Shown in pieces: positions 8,343 through 17,515 of a DNA stretch of 64,000 nucleotides. A model generated the notes under the pieces. The model searched no databases. It was not told where the DNA came from and saw only the letters and a program-made list of their open reading frames with translations. The stretch's first letter is position 1, and each line of letters starts with the position of its first letter. A program made the position numbers and the translations under genes. Source of the DNA: Xenorhabdus stockiae. GTDB taxonomy: Bacteria > Pseudomonadota > Gammaproteobacteria > Enterobacterales > Enterobacteriaceae. The DNA is taken from NCBI RefSeq assembly GCF_002632825.1, contig NZ_NJAJ01000014.1:53961-117960 (forward strand), in the 5' to 3' direction.

Positions 8343-9347
8343 TTATTTTTTACAATTAGCGGCCAAATGATACCCGGCTTTCTGGGCTTCAGATTCTGAA
8401 CGAAAATAAACCGCATTTTTCTCTGACGTGGTTTTATACCCTGAGCAATGAGAAAGATGATATATCATGCTATTTTTATTCCCTTTAATCGCTTCATTTG
8501 CAGCAGATTTAGCTGTTGATTTAGTCACTGAAACCGGTTCTGATACTGACCGTGCAGCATTTACATTTCGGCTATCAGTTTGCCCGGTAATCCCCTGACC
8601 TGAATTTTTATGCCCTAACTGCCACTTTTTGCTTCCAGTAACGAATGGATTGTGGTGCCCCATAATCCGGGCGATACGATTATCTCTTTCACGCTCCCAG
8701 GCTTCCACAGGATATTGCCGATCCCAGGCCATCATTAACTGCTGCTGCTGACGCGACATTGTCAGGTTATAGCGATCATGCATATAGAAATAGACTCTGG
8801 CAACCATGCCTTTCACTTTGTCACGCGGCTCAAACAAACGTGATTTAAAATCAACTTTACTACTACAGGCACCATACATGTTGGGCAGATTTCTGGCAGC
8901 CATTCCATACCCTAAATTGCTGCGATCCCCGTTTACTTCACCAATAGAAGGGGCCAGATTATGCAGATCCGATTCTATTACACGAAATGCCGGGTCACTA
9001 TCAACACAGTTTTTTCTCCCGCCATTCTGCCAACATTGTCTCTGATGACCGAATACCCATGCTGGTACAATATGCTCCCACTCGATGCGTTCAGCTCGAT
9101 TCTGCTGCGACCTTACATGATAGTTACATGAAGGTAAGTCAACGCGTCCACCACTTTTACCAACCCATTGCCAATCGCAGCCACAATACAAAGTACCAAT
9201 ACCTGACTTTTCCAGCCCAGCATAAACATATTTTCGCGATTCGACTTTAGCCTGTTCAAAGTTGGCCGGAGCACTCCATGCGTTAAAAGATACAATAAAC
9301 CCAAAAAATAAAAGATAATTTGCCCAAAGGCGAATATTATTGCTCAA
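8343..9347 (-). CDS. endA: Endonuclease I with C-terminal extension
   Basis: The protein has a signal peptide (cleavage likely after WSA near residue 26) and an EndA domain with the ERIEWEHIVPAW motif, containing the catalytic His of the beta-beta-alpha-metal nuclease fold, and NLGYGMAARNL. It degrades double-stranded DNA in the periplasm or outside the cell. At 334 residues it is about 100 longer than E. coli EndA (235). The extra part has a Ser/Thr/Lys-rich linker (about 235-285) and a terminal domain with the pattern YHLSHCSGY ... EAQKAGYHLAANC. This resembles the small Cys/His-containing domains found at the ends of other secreted nucleases. Family assignment is strong; the role of the extension is unknown. 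Confidence 0.9.
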   Translation of the reverse strand: MSNNIRLWANYLLFFGFIVSFNAWSAPANFEQAKVESRKYVYAGLEKSGIGTLYCGCDWQWVGKSGGRVDLPSCNYHVRSQQNRAERIEWEHIVPAWVFGHQRQCWQNGGRKNCVDSDPAFRVIESDLHNLAPSIGEVNGDRSNLGYGMAARNLPNMYGACSSKVDFKSRLFEPRDKVKGMVARVYFYMHDRYNLTMSRQQQQLMMAWDRQYPVEAWERERDNRIARIMGHHNPFVTGSKKWQLGHKNSGQGITGQTDSRNVNAARSVSEPVSVTKSTAKSAANEAIKGNKNSMIYHLSHCSGYKTTSEKNAVYFRSESEAQKAGYHLAANCKK

Positions 9348-9615
9348 AATAATACCTATTTACTTGTTGTATAATACCAATCTGTTATCCTGCCTGAATA
9401 GACAAATAAATGACACATTTTTTATGTTTCGAATATTGCTTAATTTTATTACAGTGCCAGTTTGTTATTTTAGTTTGTCAAAACTAATATCACTTAATTC
9501 ATCGAATAAGTTAATTTATTACAACTTTAAAGGCTCAAATACCTTGTTTATTAAGCTATTGCACTCAATTTATTTGGGTAAAATTAAATCAACTTTAGCA
9601 TATTTAATACCATAA
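9348..9615. other. AT-rich intergenic region
   Basis: No gene is supported here. It contains the endA promoter region on the minus strand. On the plus strand a 91-codon open frame is present that looks like chance AT-rich reading. Confidence 0.4.
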
Positions 9616-9804
9616 ATGACAATTAACACTAAAATTGAACAGCTTGAACACGAGCTACTGGATGTTGTGAAAAAATATTCAGGAAATGAAGAAGTTACAA
9701 TTAACACAATTAATACTTCAGAAAATAACTTACAAATTCAGGTTATCATCGCAGGTAAAAATCAATTAGATATTACTTTAAATTCATTTTCTGATGAACA
9801 ATGA
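9616..9804 (+). CDS. Small hypothetical protein (62 residues)
   Basis: The predicted protein is hydrophilic with a helical, charged N-terminus (KIEQLEHELLDVVKKY) and an alternating beta-like C-terminal half. Its composition looks more protein-like than the neighbouring chance frames. A terminator hairpin follows 27 nt after the stop. No clear Shine-Dalgarno precedes the ATG, which weakens the call. I do not recognise a family. Confidence 0.4.
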   Translation: MTINTKIEQLEHELLDVVKKYSGNEEVTINTINTSENNLQIQVIIAGKNQLDITLNSFSDEQ

Positions 9805-9830
9805 CTACATTACATGTCTGAAAAATAAGC

Positions 9831-9864
9831 AAAGGGAACCATCATTGAATTAATGGCTCCCTTT
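9831..9864 (+). terminator. Hairpin terminator after the 62-residue ORF
   Basis: AAAGGGAACCAT pairs with ATGGCTCCCTTT (12-nt arms with one A/C mismatch), followed by a T-containing stretch. It can act on the plus strand after the small ORF. Confidence 0.55.
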
Positions 9865-9945
9865 ATTGCTAATCTGTTAAGATTAATTAATACTTAAAAC
9901 TGACATAATAAAAGTTAAGCGATATTAAAGTTATAATAAACGATA

Positions 9946-10335
9946 TTATTTCCTAAACCCCAAATCATCATCCTGTTCATCACCGATGATCTTTCTGGTC
10001 AGTTCATAACAGTGGGTAATTTTTCCTTCGCTAAGCAGGAATCTGGCAAATACTTCAAATTCCGCATGAGTTCCATCTTTTTTGACTACCTTGACTAAGT
10101 GATGGGTATGAACATTATTTCCATTTTCTGCTACGGATAAAATATTAATATTCGTACTTATTAAAGCTTCTTTTAATACGTTAATATGTGAAACAAAATC
10201 ATTGAAGAGAAGCTCATTGCCATTGGCTACCTGAATATAATCATGAGAAAAATAGCTTTCAATATCTGAAGTAGTAACATTATCTGTTTCAAGCATATAT
10301 TTTAAAGCACTTACCACAACAGTAGAATAAGACAT
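9946..10335 (-). CDS. SnoaL/NTF2-like small protein
   Basis: A 129-residue protein beginning MSYSTVVVSALKYM. The start at 10335 has GGAAGGG six to seven nt upstream; an in-frame ATG seven codons earlier has no such site. The layout is an N-terminal helical part, then alternating strands with KVVKKDGTHAEFEVFARFLL and GKITHCYELTRKI. This is the pattern of SnoaL-like or NTF2-like alpha+beta barrel proteins (often annotated as nuclear transport factor 2 family). The substrate is unknown. It is transcribed away from the neighbouring usp gene, with a hairpin between them. Confidence 0.6.
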   Translation of the reverse strand: MSYSTVVVSALKYMLETDNVTTSDIESYFSHDYIQVANGNELLFNDFVSHINVLKEALISTNINILSVAENGNNVHTHHLVKVVKKDGTHAEFEVFARFLLSEGKITHCYELTRKIIGDEQDDDLGFRK

Positions 10336-10389
10336 AGTATACCCTTCCATAAACATAAGAAAAAATAATATTTACTGCCATTGACTATT

Positions 10390-10421
10390 AACCCCGCCAG
10401 ATAAAAATATCTGACGGGGTT
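10390..10421 (-). terminator. Hairpin terminator after the first usp gene
   Basis: AACCCCGCCAGATA pairs with TATCTGACGGGGTT around an AAAA loop, with one mismatch. It sits 24 nt after the stop of the universal stress gene on the minus strand. The stem is symmetric, so either strand could use it. Confidence 0.6.
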
Positions 10422-10444
10422 AATAAATATTGGTGCAACTTAGC

Positions 10445-10882
10445 TTAACGAACAACTAATACGGAAATATTCGCGTACCCCACAATCCCCGATGCGTTAG
10501 AACCCAGTAGATGAGTTGAAATATCAGGCCTGCGTGAACCGACAATGATCAGATCAGCCCCGATTTCACGGGCAGTAGAGAGCACTTTATCTCTTGGTGA
10601 ACCAAAGGCGACGGAAAATGATACTTTATCCTTCGGTAAGTTGATTTTTTCTACAACTTTCTTGAGTTCCTCTTCGGAATTTGCAATGGCTTTTTTCGCA
10701 AAGGCGCTCAGTAAATCATAATGATAGCTATAGCTTACAGAAAATCTCGAAATATCAGGCACCGAGTGAAACAGATGAACCTTTGCATCAGAAATTTTTG
10801 CCAAAAACTCCGCATGCTTGAGTGCATTGTCAGTCAGGTGATCTTCAGCAATATCTATTGGAACCAAAATCGTTTTATACAT
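10445..10882 (-). CDS. Universal stress protein, UspF-like
   Basis: A 145-residue Usp-fold protein starting MYKTILVPIDIAED. It has the nucleotide-binding signature VGSRRPDISTHLLGS (G-x2-G-x9-G-S type) and ends in SVLVVR, as in UspF/UspG. It probably binds ATP and contributes to stress survival in the cytoplasm. GGGGAG lies five nt before the ATG. It is a paralogue of the next gene upstream and each has its own control region. Confidence 0.88.
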   Translation of the reverse strand: MYKTILVPIDIAEDHLTDNALKHAEFLAKISDAKVHLFHSVPDISRFSVSYSYHYDLLSAFAKKAIANSEEELKKVVEKINLPKDKVSFSVAFGSPRDKVLSTAREIGADLIIVGSRRPDISTHLLGSNASGIVGYANISVLVVR

Positions 10883-10961
10883 ATTTACTCCCCTGTAATC
10901 GAATATTTCCCATCGTTTTCCAAGCCGTAGCCTTTTTCTGACTACATTTTGGAATGCGTGG

Positions 10962-10978
10962 GGTATAGCCGCTATACC
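10962..10978. promoter_or_regulatory. Perfect palindrome between the two usp genes
   Basis: GGTATAGC-C-GCTATACC has 8-nt arms with a single central base. The loop is too short for a good terminator, so an operator for a dimeric regulator of the downstream usp gene is more likely. No factor can be named. Confidence 0.35.
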
Positions 10979-11054
10979 ATTACGTTTTTACAATTAGTGA
11001 AACCACAACAAAAACCACTAATAGCCGCTAAGCTGCAACAGTTAATTCAGATAA

Positions 11055-11483
11055 CTACCTCACAACCAATACGGACGTCTTCGCATATCTGACGACTGCC
11101 GCAGAGTTGGAGCCCAGTAAATGAGTAGTAATATTCGGCCGCCTTGAACCAATCACAATAAGATCAGCGCCCAGCTCATCAGCCGTGGCAGTGATTTCAT
11201 CTCTTGGTGAACCAAAAGCAATAGAGTAACTAATACGCTCAGCAGGTAGATCAATGGAAGCAACCAGCTTGCCCAGATCCTTCTCAGCAGTAATAGTCGC
11301 TTTATCTTTAATTTCCATATAGCCTAATGCGTAAGCATTAATAATCGCGGATGAAATGGGCAATACATGTAAAATATGTAATTTAGCACCTGTTTCTCTG
11401 GCTATGTTAAGCGCGCAGTGAACAGCTTTGCTTGTCAGTTCATCCTCAGAGATATCTACCGGTAATAAAATAGTTCTGTACAT
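11055..11483 (-). CDS. uspF: Universal stress protein UspF
   Basis: The 142-residue protein aligns well with E. coli UspF, starting MYRTILLPVDISEDELT. It keeps the ATP-binding loop IGSRRPNITTHLLGS and the C-terminal AVVRYAKTSVLVVR. AGGAG lies eight nt before the ATG. It precedes a diverged paralogue in the same direction with a 172-nt gap holding a palindrome, so this is a tandem duplication with separate regulation. Confidence 0.9.
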   Translation of the reverse strand: MYRTILLPVDISEDELTSKAVHCALNIARETGAKLHILHVLPISSAIINAYALGYMEIKDKATITAEKDLGKLVASIDLPAERISYSIAFGSPRDEITATADELGADLIVIGSRRPNITTHLLGSNSAAVVRYAKTSVLVVR

Positions 11484-11712
11484 AATGCACGCTCCTATTA
11501 ACTCAACTACCTAAATTAGCTGATTCTACGAGTATATTAAGATCCGGTACTACTTACTGTGAGTTGTCTAACAACTCAACATCTTAGGGTTAAACCAGGC
11601 TAATAAACAAATAGTTATATTCAGTGGATTTCAATATATATTGGAGTTCTATATCCCCCCAGCCTGCAATATATTGTATTAACGAAATCAGTTTAGCCTA
11701 AAAAATAAAACA

Positions 11713-11741
11713 AAAAAGGTGCTGATATGCAGCACCTTTTT
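11713..11741 (-). terminator. Intrinsic terminator after adiC
   Basis: A perfect stem (AAAAAGGTGCTG / CAGCACCTTTTT) with a five-nt loop lies 14 nt after the adiC stop. It has T-runs on both strands and is therefore bidirectional. Confidence 0.85.
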
Positions 11742-11755
11742 AAATATAAATTAGG

Positions 11756-13084
11756 TTAATCTTTTTTCTCTAACGGAAAAGGAGCCGGGTGTTTCGTATT
11801 GTAGTTAAAGGTATACATGGCTGTGATGACCATCATAGCCACCAGCGTCCAGACAACTTCTTTTGCTCCTGTACCCACTACAGCCCAGATACAGTAAACA
11901 AAGGCGATGAATGTAATCGCAATATAACGCCCTTTTTCCTGACCAAAATGACCGTGACCAAGTAACAATAACGCCGCACAGGTATAAAGATAAGGTATCA
12001 GGGTAAAAATCACTGAAACAGATGAAACCAGACTGAACTCTTTTGCCGCATTAGGAGAGATACTGCTGAATTGGACAACAGTCATTAAAACACCCAGTAT
12101 CAACAGACCTACTACCGGTGTTCCGGCTTTGTTCACTTTGGCAAAGACTTTAGGAAATAAACCATCATCAGCTGCGGCTTTTGCCGTCTGACCAGCAAGC
12201 AATGTCCATCCCCCCAATGACCCCAAACAGCCTGCTGCTGCACAGAATGCCACGATTGCGCCGGCTGTATCCCCCAGCGCCAAACGGGCAGCATCACCAA
12301 ATGGCGAAGATGAAATAACCAGACTCGCGTTCGGGATCATCCCCATAATCACACTGCTGGATAAGACATAACACACAGCAGCAATTAACACGCCACCAAT
12401 CGTGGCAATCGGTACATTTCGTTTGGGATTTTTAACGACACCAGCAGCAACTGAAGCACTTTCAACACCGATGAAAGACCATAACGTTACGTTTAAGGTA
12501 CTTTGAATGGCGCTAAATGCGTTCATGCCGCTAACGTTCCAGGCATCCATATAGGTTGAACCGTTGAACCAAAACCAGCCAAATACAGCAACGGCGACAA
12601 TCGGGATCAAAGCCAGAGTTGTTGCGACCGCCTGAACTCGGGTAATGACATGAGGCCCAATAATATTCAGGAAAACAAATATCCATAGTATTGCTATACA
12701 GGTAAATGTTGAAATAACCGGATCTTTCAGAATAGGAAAAAAGTAGCTGATATAACCTACTCCAATCACAACCATCGCGATATTACCAATCCAGCAGGCC
12801 AGCCAGTAAAGGACGTTAGTCTGATAACCTAAAAATGGCCCGAAAGCTCTCCTTGCATAAGCATAAGAACCTCCGGGGCTATCATCCAGCGAAGAGATCT
12901 TGGCATAGACAATGGATAACCCGACGGCACCAATGATGGTAACCAGCCATCCAAGAATTGCTATTCCTCCTGTTGCCGCTAGACTCGCCGGCAGTAGAAA
13001 AACACCCGACCCCATGATATTTCCCGCTACCATTAATGTAACGGGGATCAAACCCACTTTTGTTGATTCCGCAACTGTAGCCAT
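11756..13084 (-). CDS. adiC: Arginine:agmatine antiporter AdiC
   Basis: The 442-residue APC-superfamily transporter has the family's [16 protein letters not shown] helix-1 motif (substrate-binding unwound region), [13 protein letters not shown], and about twelve hydrophobic helices. It exchanges external arginine for internal agmatine and so removes the AdiA product, consuming protons in net. Its Shine-Dalgarno (AAGGGA) lies within the last codons of adiA and the intergenic gap is three nt, so the two genes are one operon. A strong terminator follows. In E. coli the regulator gene adiY separates adiA and adiC; it is absent here. Confidence 0.93.
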   Translation of the reverse strand: MATVAESTKVGLIPVTLMVAGNIMGSGVFLLPASLAATGGIAILGWLVTIIGAVGLSIVYAKISSLDDSPGGSYAYARRAFGPFLGYQTNVLYWLACWIGNIAMVVIGVGYISYFFPILKDPVISTFTCIAILWIFVFLNIIGPHVITRVQAVATTLALIPIVAVAVFGWFWFNGSTYMDAWNVSGMNAFSAIQSTLNVTLWSFIGVESASVAAGVVKNPKRNVPIATIGGVLIAAVCYVLSSSVIMGMIPNASLVISSSPFGDAARLALGDTAGAIVAFCAAAGCLGSLGGWTLLAGQTAKAAADDGLFPKVFAKVNKAGTPVVGLLILGVLMTVVQFSSISPNAAKEFSLVSSVSVIFTLIPYLYTCAALLLLGHGHFGQEKGRYIAITFIAFVYCIWAVVGTGAKEVVWTLVAMMVITAMYTFNYNTKHPAPFPLEKKD

Positions 13085-13087
13085 AAT

Positions 13088-15370
13088 TTATTTTCCCTTA
13101 CGCTTTACGCACATAACGTGGTAGATACCATTAATGATTTCCGTCCCTTCCGTTTCATGCTCAAAGCCGGGAAATTCATGATCCCATTTTTGCAATGCAT
13201 GCAGGTAGCTAATCTGCGGACTATTTTTATCACCGAAGTTTTCCCCTGACATCAGCATAGGAATACCGGGTGGGTAAGGAATAATTGAGTTCGCGGCAAT
13301 ACGATGAGGAAGTTTATCGAGCGCGACCAATTCCACATCATTGGTCACAATCGCCTGATAGGCTGCCCTAGGTATCATGTCAACTTCAGGCAGCATCGCG
13401 TATGCCTGATTCAGTTTCTCACCGGGGTTATTTTTGTGTAAGTAAGCGAACATTTTGTCGCCTAGATCTCTTACTCCTGACGTGCTATAGACATCCGGAT
13501 AGTCGTGGACTAAATCAGGAAATACCTTACTCAAAGGCGTATTAGCATCATAATGATGTTTAAATGAAAGCAGGGTATTAAGTAATGTGCCCCATTTCCC
13601 TTTGGTAATTCCCATTGAAAACAGGAACATGATCTGAAAATCTGTAGTACGCGTCGGAACTATACCATGCAGGCTTAACCATGCTGTCACCAGTGCTGCC
13701 GGCACCCCCTGTTTCAATAATTTACCGTTGTCTCCCATACCCGGAGTGAGAATACTGACTTTAATGGGATCAAGCATACTCCAGTCATTTGGCAAATCTT
13801 CAAACCCATGCCAACTGTCACCAGGGTTCATCGTCCAGCAGCTCTGTTTTGTGGTCAGCAAATCCCGCGGCGCATCCGCAAAAAGCATTTTCTTGCCTGT
13901 GGCAGGATCTGTCACTTGCTCCTGATTCCACGGTTTAAAGAACCAGTCACCTTTTTTACTGAAATCCCGATACAAACGTGCTAATGCCTGACGAAAATCG
14001 ACTGCTTCTTCAATAACTTCCTGAGTAAGCGAATAACCACTGTTACCGTCCATCATTGAAGTAGCAATATCATTTGAAGCACAGATCGCATACAGAGGTG
14101 ACGTTGTCGCATGCATCATATAGGCTTGGTTAAATCTTGAAAAATCTATCGGATTACGGCCATCTCGCACATGGATAAAAGAGGCCTGTGATAGTGCATT
14201 CAAGAGTTTATGGGATGAATGTGTAGCAAAAACGGTTGGCCCTTTATGTGTTTTGGGATCACCCCGCATGGCATAATGGTCATGATAGACAGGATTAAAA
14301 CGAGCATAACCATACCATGCTTCATCAAAATGAATTCTATCAACGCTTTTATCCAGCAGGTTTTGTACATGTTTGGCGTTATAACAAACGCCATCATAAG
14401 TACAGTTTGTCACCACAGTGTAGACAGGTTTTTTCTTCACCATATCTTTGGTCAGCGGGTTCTGTTTCAGCTTTTTCTGGAGTGTTTTTGTCTCCATTTC
14501 CTGCGGATAAATCGGGCCGATAATACCGTATCGATTACGGCTTGGTAGCATATAAACCGGCTTTGCGCCTGTCAGGATCAGCCCCTGTTCAATGGATTTA
14601 TGACAGTTACGGTCAATAATGACAATATCATCTTCTGTCATACAGGCCTGCATAATAGTTCGGTTAGAACCCGATGTTCCGACTACAACAGAATACGAAT
14701 GATCGGCACCAAACACTCTGGCTGTATTTTTTTCACTCTCGCCGAATGCTCCGGTGTGATCCAACAATGACCCCAAAGAAGATCGTTCAATTCCCATATC
14801 AGAGCGAAAAAGATTTTCTCCATAATAATCATGATAAATACGACCAACAGGCGTTTTATTAAAACCTACTCCTCCCTGATGCCCCGGTGCAGCCCATGAA
14901 TATTCATAGATTTTTCTGTAATTCATCAAAGCTGACATTAATGGCGGCAATAATTGCTGACGATAACGGTGCATCGCAGCAATAGCCCTGCCCGTAATAA
15001 AATCTGAGGAATCTTCAAGTATCCATGCGAATTCAGTTAATTGTTCCAACATCGCATGGTCCAGTAAAAAGACCGCCTTTTCCCGATCACTTAATAAGAA
15101 TACCGGTACATCTTCCTGACGCTCAAATAACTTATTCAGTAATTTTTGGATCTGCTGATATAAATCATCATCCATCAATGCACAACTAACCATTAAGCAA
15201 TCAATGGGTTCATTAGCGGCAATTATCGTATAGCTATCATCAAAAGAGTCCGCAATAACAACTTCAACATCCCGTTCAATTAATTTATCTGCCAAGCGAT
15301 GTATTGCGTTTTCAATATAATGACTATGATGCTTTGTACCCACCTCATTTTTTGCTATCAATACCTTCAT
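13088..15370 (-). CDS. adiA: Biodegradative arginine decarboxylase AdiA
   Basis: The 760-residue PLP enzyme converts arginine to agmatine and CO2, consuming a cytoplasmic proton in acid stress. Size and sequence fit E. coli AdiA (about 755). It has an N-terminal response-regulator-like wing domain, then the PLP-binding core with GTSGSNRTIM, the FDEAWYGYA block, and HSSHKLLNALSQ with the Schiff-base lysine. AAGGA lies eight nt before ATG 15370. It is the first gene of the adiA-adiC operon. Confidence 0.95.
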   Translation of the reverse strand: MKVLIAKNEVGTKHHSHYIENAIHRLADKLIERDVEVVIADSFDDSYTIIAANEPIDCLMVSCALMDDDLYQQIQKLLNKLFERQEDVPVFLLSDREKAVFLLDHAMLEQLTEFAWILEDSSDFITGRAIAAMHRYRQQLLPPLMSALMNYRKIYEYSWAAPGHQGGVGFNKTPVGRIYHDYYGENLFRSDMGIERSSLGSLLDHTGAFGESEKNTARVFGADHSYSVVVGTSGSNRTIMQACMTEDDIVIIDRNCHKSIEQGLILTGAKPVYMLPSRNRYGIIGPIYPQEMETKTLQKKLKQNPLTKDMVKKKPVYTVVTNCTYDGVCYNAKHVQNLLDKSVDRIHFDEAWYGYARFNPVYHDHYAMRGDPKTHKGPTVFATHSSHKLLNALSQASFIHVRDGRNPIDFSRFNQAYMMHATTSPLYAICASNDIATSMMDGNSGYSLTQEVIEEAVDFRQALARLYRDFSKKGDWFFKPWNQEQVTDPATGKKMLFADAPRDLLTTKQSCWTMNPGDSWHGFEDLPNDWSMLDPIKVSILTPGMGDNGKLLKQGVPAALVTAWLSLHGIVPTRTTDFQIMFLFSMGITKGKWGTLLNTLLSFKHHYDANTPLSKVFPDLVHDYPDVYSTSGVRDLGDKMFAYLHKNNPGEKLNQAYAMLPEVDMIPRAAYQAIVTNDVELVALDKLPHRIAANSIIPYPPGIPMLMSGENFGDKNSPQISYLHALQKWDHEFPGFEHETEGTEIINGIYHVMCVKRKGK

Positions 15371-15815
15371 GACGTTTTTCCTTATTCTATCTTTACACGA
15401 AATAAAAAATAGACTTAGTATTCTCTAGCGGTTACCCATAGGATGGTTGACACAATCAGGAAAATTAAACGGCTGTCATCACTTATGGTCTTGCGTCAAT
15501 TTTTTCACGATGCTGTATGAACCGTAACATCAATATTGATGATTTAATCACATCAAATAACTATTTGTGAACATATAAGCTTTTGAGTTTAAAATTACTT
15601 TGATTAAATATAGTGGTTATTTTTCATAGTGCAATTCAACAAACCCCATCCAATTAATCACCATTAATAATATAATCAGTAAAAATATAAACAAAAATCT
15701 GGTAATATTTATTTTTTAAGGCCCATATGAAATTAGTTATTTTCCTAATTTCTTGCAGTATTAATTCATTTTATTTATAGATAAATTTAGTGATATTAAA
15801 TGTAAGGAAGAAATA
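15371..15815. other. Divergent intergenic region adiA / histidine phosphatase
   Basis: This 445-nt AT-rich region must contain the divergent promoters of adiA and of the plus-strand phosphatase gene. I see no ORF or strong hairpin. No confident operator could be assigned by eye. Confidence 0.4.
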
Positions 15816-16421
15816 ATGCGCATCATTGCAATACGGCATGCAGAAACTCAATGGAATATAGAAAGAATTCTTCAGGGACGTCTTGATAGCCCTGTGACTG
15901 AGAATGGTTTCCGACAGATAAATTCATTATTGTCAGCAATAAAAGATTTTCCCATCAGCAAAGTGATTTCATCTTCTTCCGGTCGAGCCTGTACGACAGG
16001 TCAGGTTTTAGCAGATTATTTTGGTTGCGGGATGGAAATGAATGAAAATTTATGTGAACAAAATTTTGGGATATTAGAAGGATTACCCTTTGCACAGGCC
16101 GATTATCACTACCCTGACATCACATCAAGGCTTTTTGCCGGAGATCCAACGGTAACTATACCTGAAGGCGAATCCACAATTGAAGTAGCACAAAGAGCCA
16201 TCAGTTACATACAAAACCTGGCAACAAATAATAGTCATGCTACGGTGTGCTTGGTTACACATGGCCGTACTCTGCAATCCCTGTTATGGCAACTAAAAGG
16301 CGGTAATTTACAAGAGGAAACAACACGATATAGTCACCAAAACTGTAGTTACTCTGTTATTGATGTTAAAAATGAGAAAATTCATGTGGTTCGCTGGGGT
16401 GTTGCAACGCATTTATTTTAA
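15816..16421 (+). CDS. Histidine phosphatase family protein (GpmB-like)
   Basis: The 201-residue protein has the phosphohistidine motif IRHAETQWN at residue 6 (the usual RHG is RHA here), then SSSSGRACTTGQVL, CEQNFGILEGL, IPEGES and the second-histidine motif VTHGRTL. These are the standard features of cofactor-dependent phosphoglycerate mutase-like phosphatases. The substrate cannot be read from the sequence. GpmB-like or CobC-like broad phosphatases are the nearest classes. AAGGA lies seven nt before the ATG. It stands alone, before an unrelated thioesterase gene about 200 nt away. Confidence 0.82.
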   Translation: MRIIAIRHAETQWNIERILQGRLDSPVTENGFRQINSLLSAIKDFPISKVISSSSGRACTTGQVLADYFGCGMEMNENLCEQNFGILEGLPFAQADYHYPDITSRLFAGDPTVTIPEGESTIEVAQRAISYIQNLATNNSHATVCLVTHGRTLQSLLWQLKGGNLQEETTRYSHQNCSYSVIDVKNEKIHVVRWGVATHLF

Positions 16422-16618
16422 ATAAAAACATAGTTGTAGAAACATCCCGGCTGTCTTGTTCCATAAAACCTCAGGACTATAACAAAAAACCCTAAAAGCA
16501 TTGTATTTTAATATTCGATAGTATGTTCCAAAGACAGTAGCTTTCTGTTAATGAAAATACAGTAATAGTGAAAGTCCTTTATTTTAAGGTATCTAAAAAA
16601 TAACAATGGGATTCTATT

Positions 16619-17404
16619 GTGCACAACGAATACTCGCCATACTTTATTAACCTCAGTCAGGTTTTTAACCCAGAAATCAGAATATTTTGCTTCCCTTATG
16701 CTGGGGGGAGTAACTCAACTTTTGTTCCTTTTGCCAGAAAAATCAAAGAAAATGTTGAATTTTTAGTCAGCCAACCTCCGGGTAAGGGGGCTAGGTTCAA
16801 AGAAAAACCTTATGACAATATGCAAAATCTGGTTGAGGATATATATACCAACATCAAACCACTGCTGGATAAGCCATATATATTTCTAGGGCATAGCTTA
16901 GGAAGCCGGGTAGCTTTTGAACTGTTAAGAAAAATCGCTGCAGAATCATTACCATTACCCATTGAATTTATTGCTTCCGGCAGCAGAGGGCCACAGGTTT
17001 CTGCCATTCGCAAACCAATAAGTTCGTTAAACGACAAAGAATTTGCAATTGCATTGAAGGATTTCGGCCGCGTAAATCAGCAAATTCTTGAGAATGATGA
17101 ATTACTCTCGCTGATTTTACCTGCCATAAAAGCAGATTTTAAGATCTCAGAAGAGTATTACTATATCGGAACAGAATCTTTCGCTTGCCCCTTGACAGTA
17201 TTTGGCGGAACCGATGACCCGCTGGTTGCTGAGCATGAACTTTATTCCTGGTTTGATTTATTCGAACAGGATAAAAATGTTATTTTGTTTCAGGGCCGTC
17301 ATTTCTTTATTGATGATAATCATGATCTGGTTATTGATGCTCTATCAAAGATAATTAACTCCAAAATATCCAAACGACCATTTAAAACTTTATCAGGTAA
17401 TTAA
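16619..17404 (+). CDS. Type II thioesterase (NRPS/PKS editing hydrolase)
   Basis: A 261-residue alpha/beta hydrolase with FCFPYAGGSNSTFVPFA at the N-terminus and the nucleophile motif GHSLGSR (Ser near residue 95). It also has GGTDDPLV and GRHFFIDD with the catalytic His. It fits the stand-alone TEII (GrsT-like) family that removes misprimed acyl groups from carrier proteins. The start is GTG at 16619, since the frame has a stop at 16601 and no upstream ATG; GGGA lies seven nt before it. It is 12.6 kb from the NRPS and next to no biosynthetic gene, so its partner synthetase is unknown. Confidence 0.88.
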   Translation: MHNEYSPYFINLSQVFNPEIRIFCFPYAGGSNSTFVPFARKIKENVEFLVSQPPGKGARFKEKPYDNMQNLVEDIYTNIKPLLDKPYIFLGHSLGSRVAFELLRKIAAESLPLPIEFIASGSRGPQVSAIRKPISSLNDKEFAIALKDFGRVNQQILENDELLSLILPAIKADFKISEEYYYIGTESFACPLTVFGGTDDPLVAEHELYSWFDLFEQDKNVILFQGRHFFIDDNHDLVIDALSKIINSKISKRPFKTLSGN

Positions 17405-17419
17405 AACGATACAAAAATT

Positions 17420-17449
17420 ACGGGCTTCACATTATCTATGTGTGCCCGT
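17420..17449 (+). terminator. Hairpin after the thioesterase gene
   Basis: ACGGGCTTCACAT pairs with ATGTGTGCCCGT around a short loop with one irregularity. It begins 16 nt after the stop codon. The T-tract is poor. Confidence 0.5.
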
Positions 17450-17515
17450 AAATTAATATTGATAAAAATAAAAACCAACGTACAATTATAAAAATTTATT
17501 AGTGGAGTCCCCGGC

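Noticed and set aside
9340..9615. 91-codon plus-strand ORF upstream of the 62-residue gene
   Set aside because: AT-rich chance frame overlapping the endA start region, with no ribosome site.
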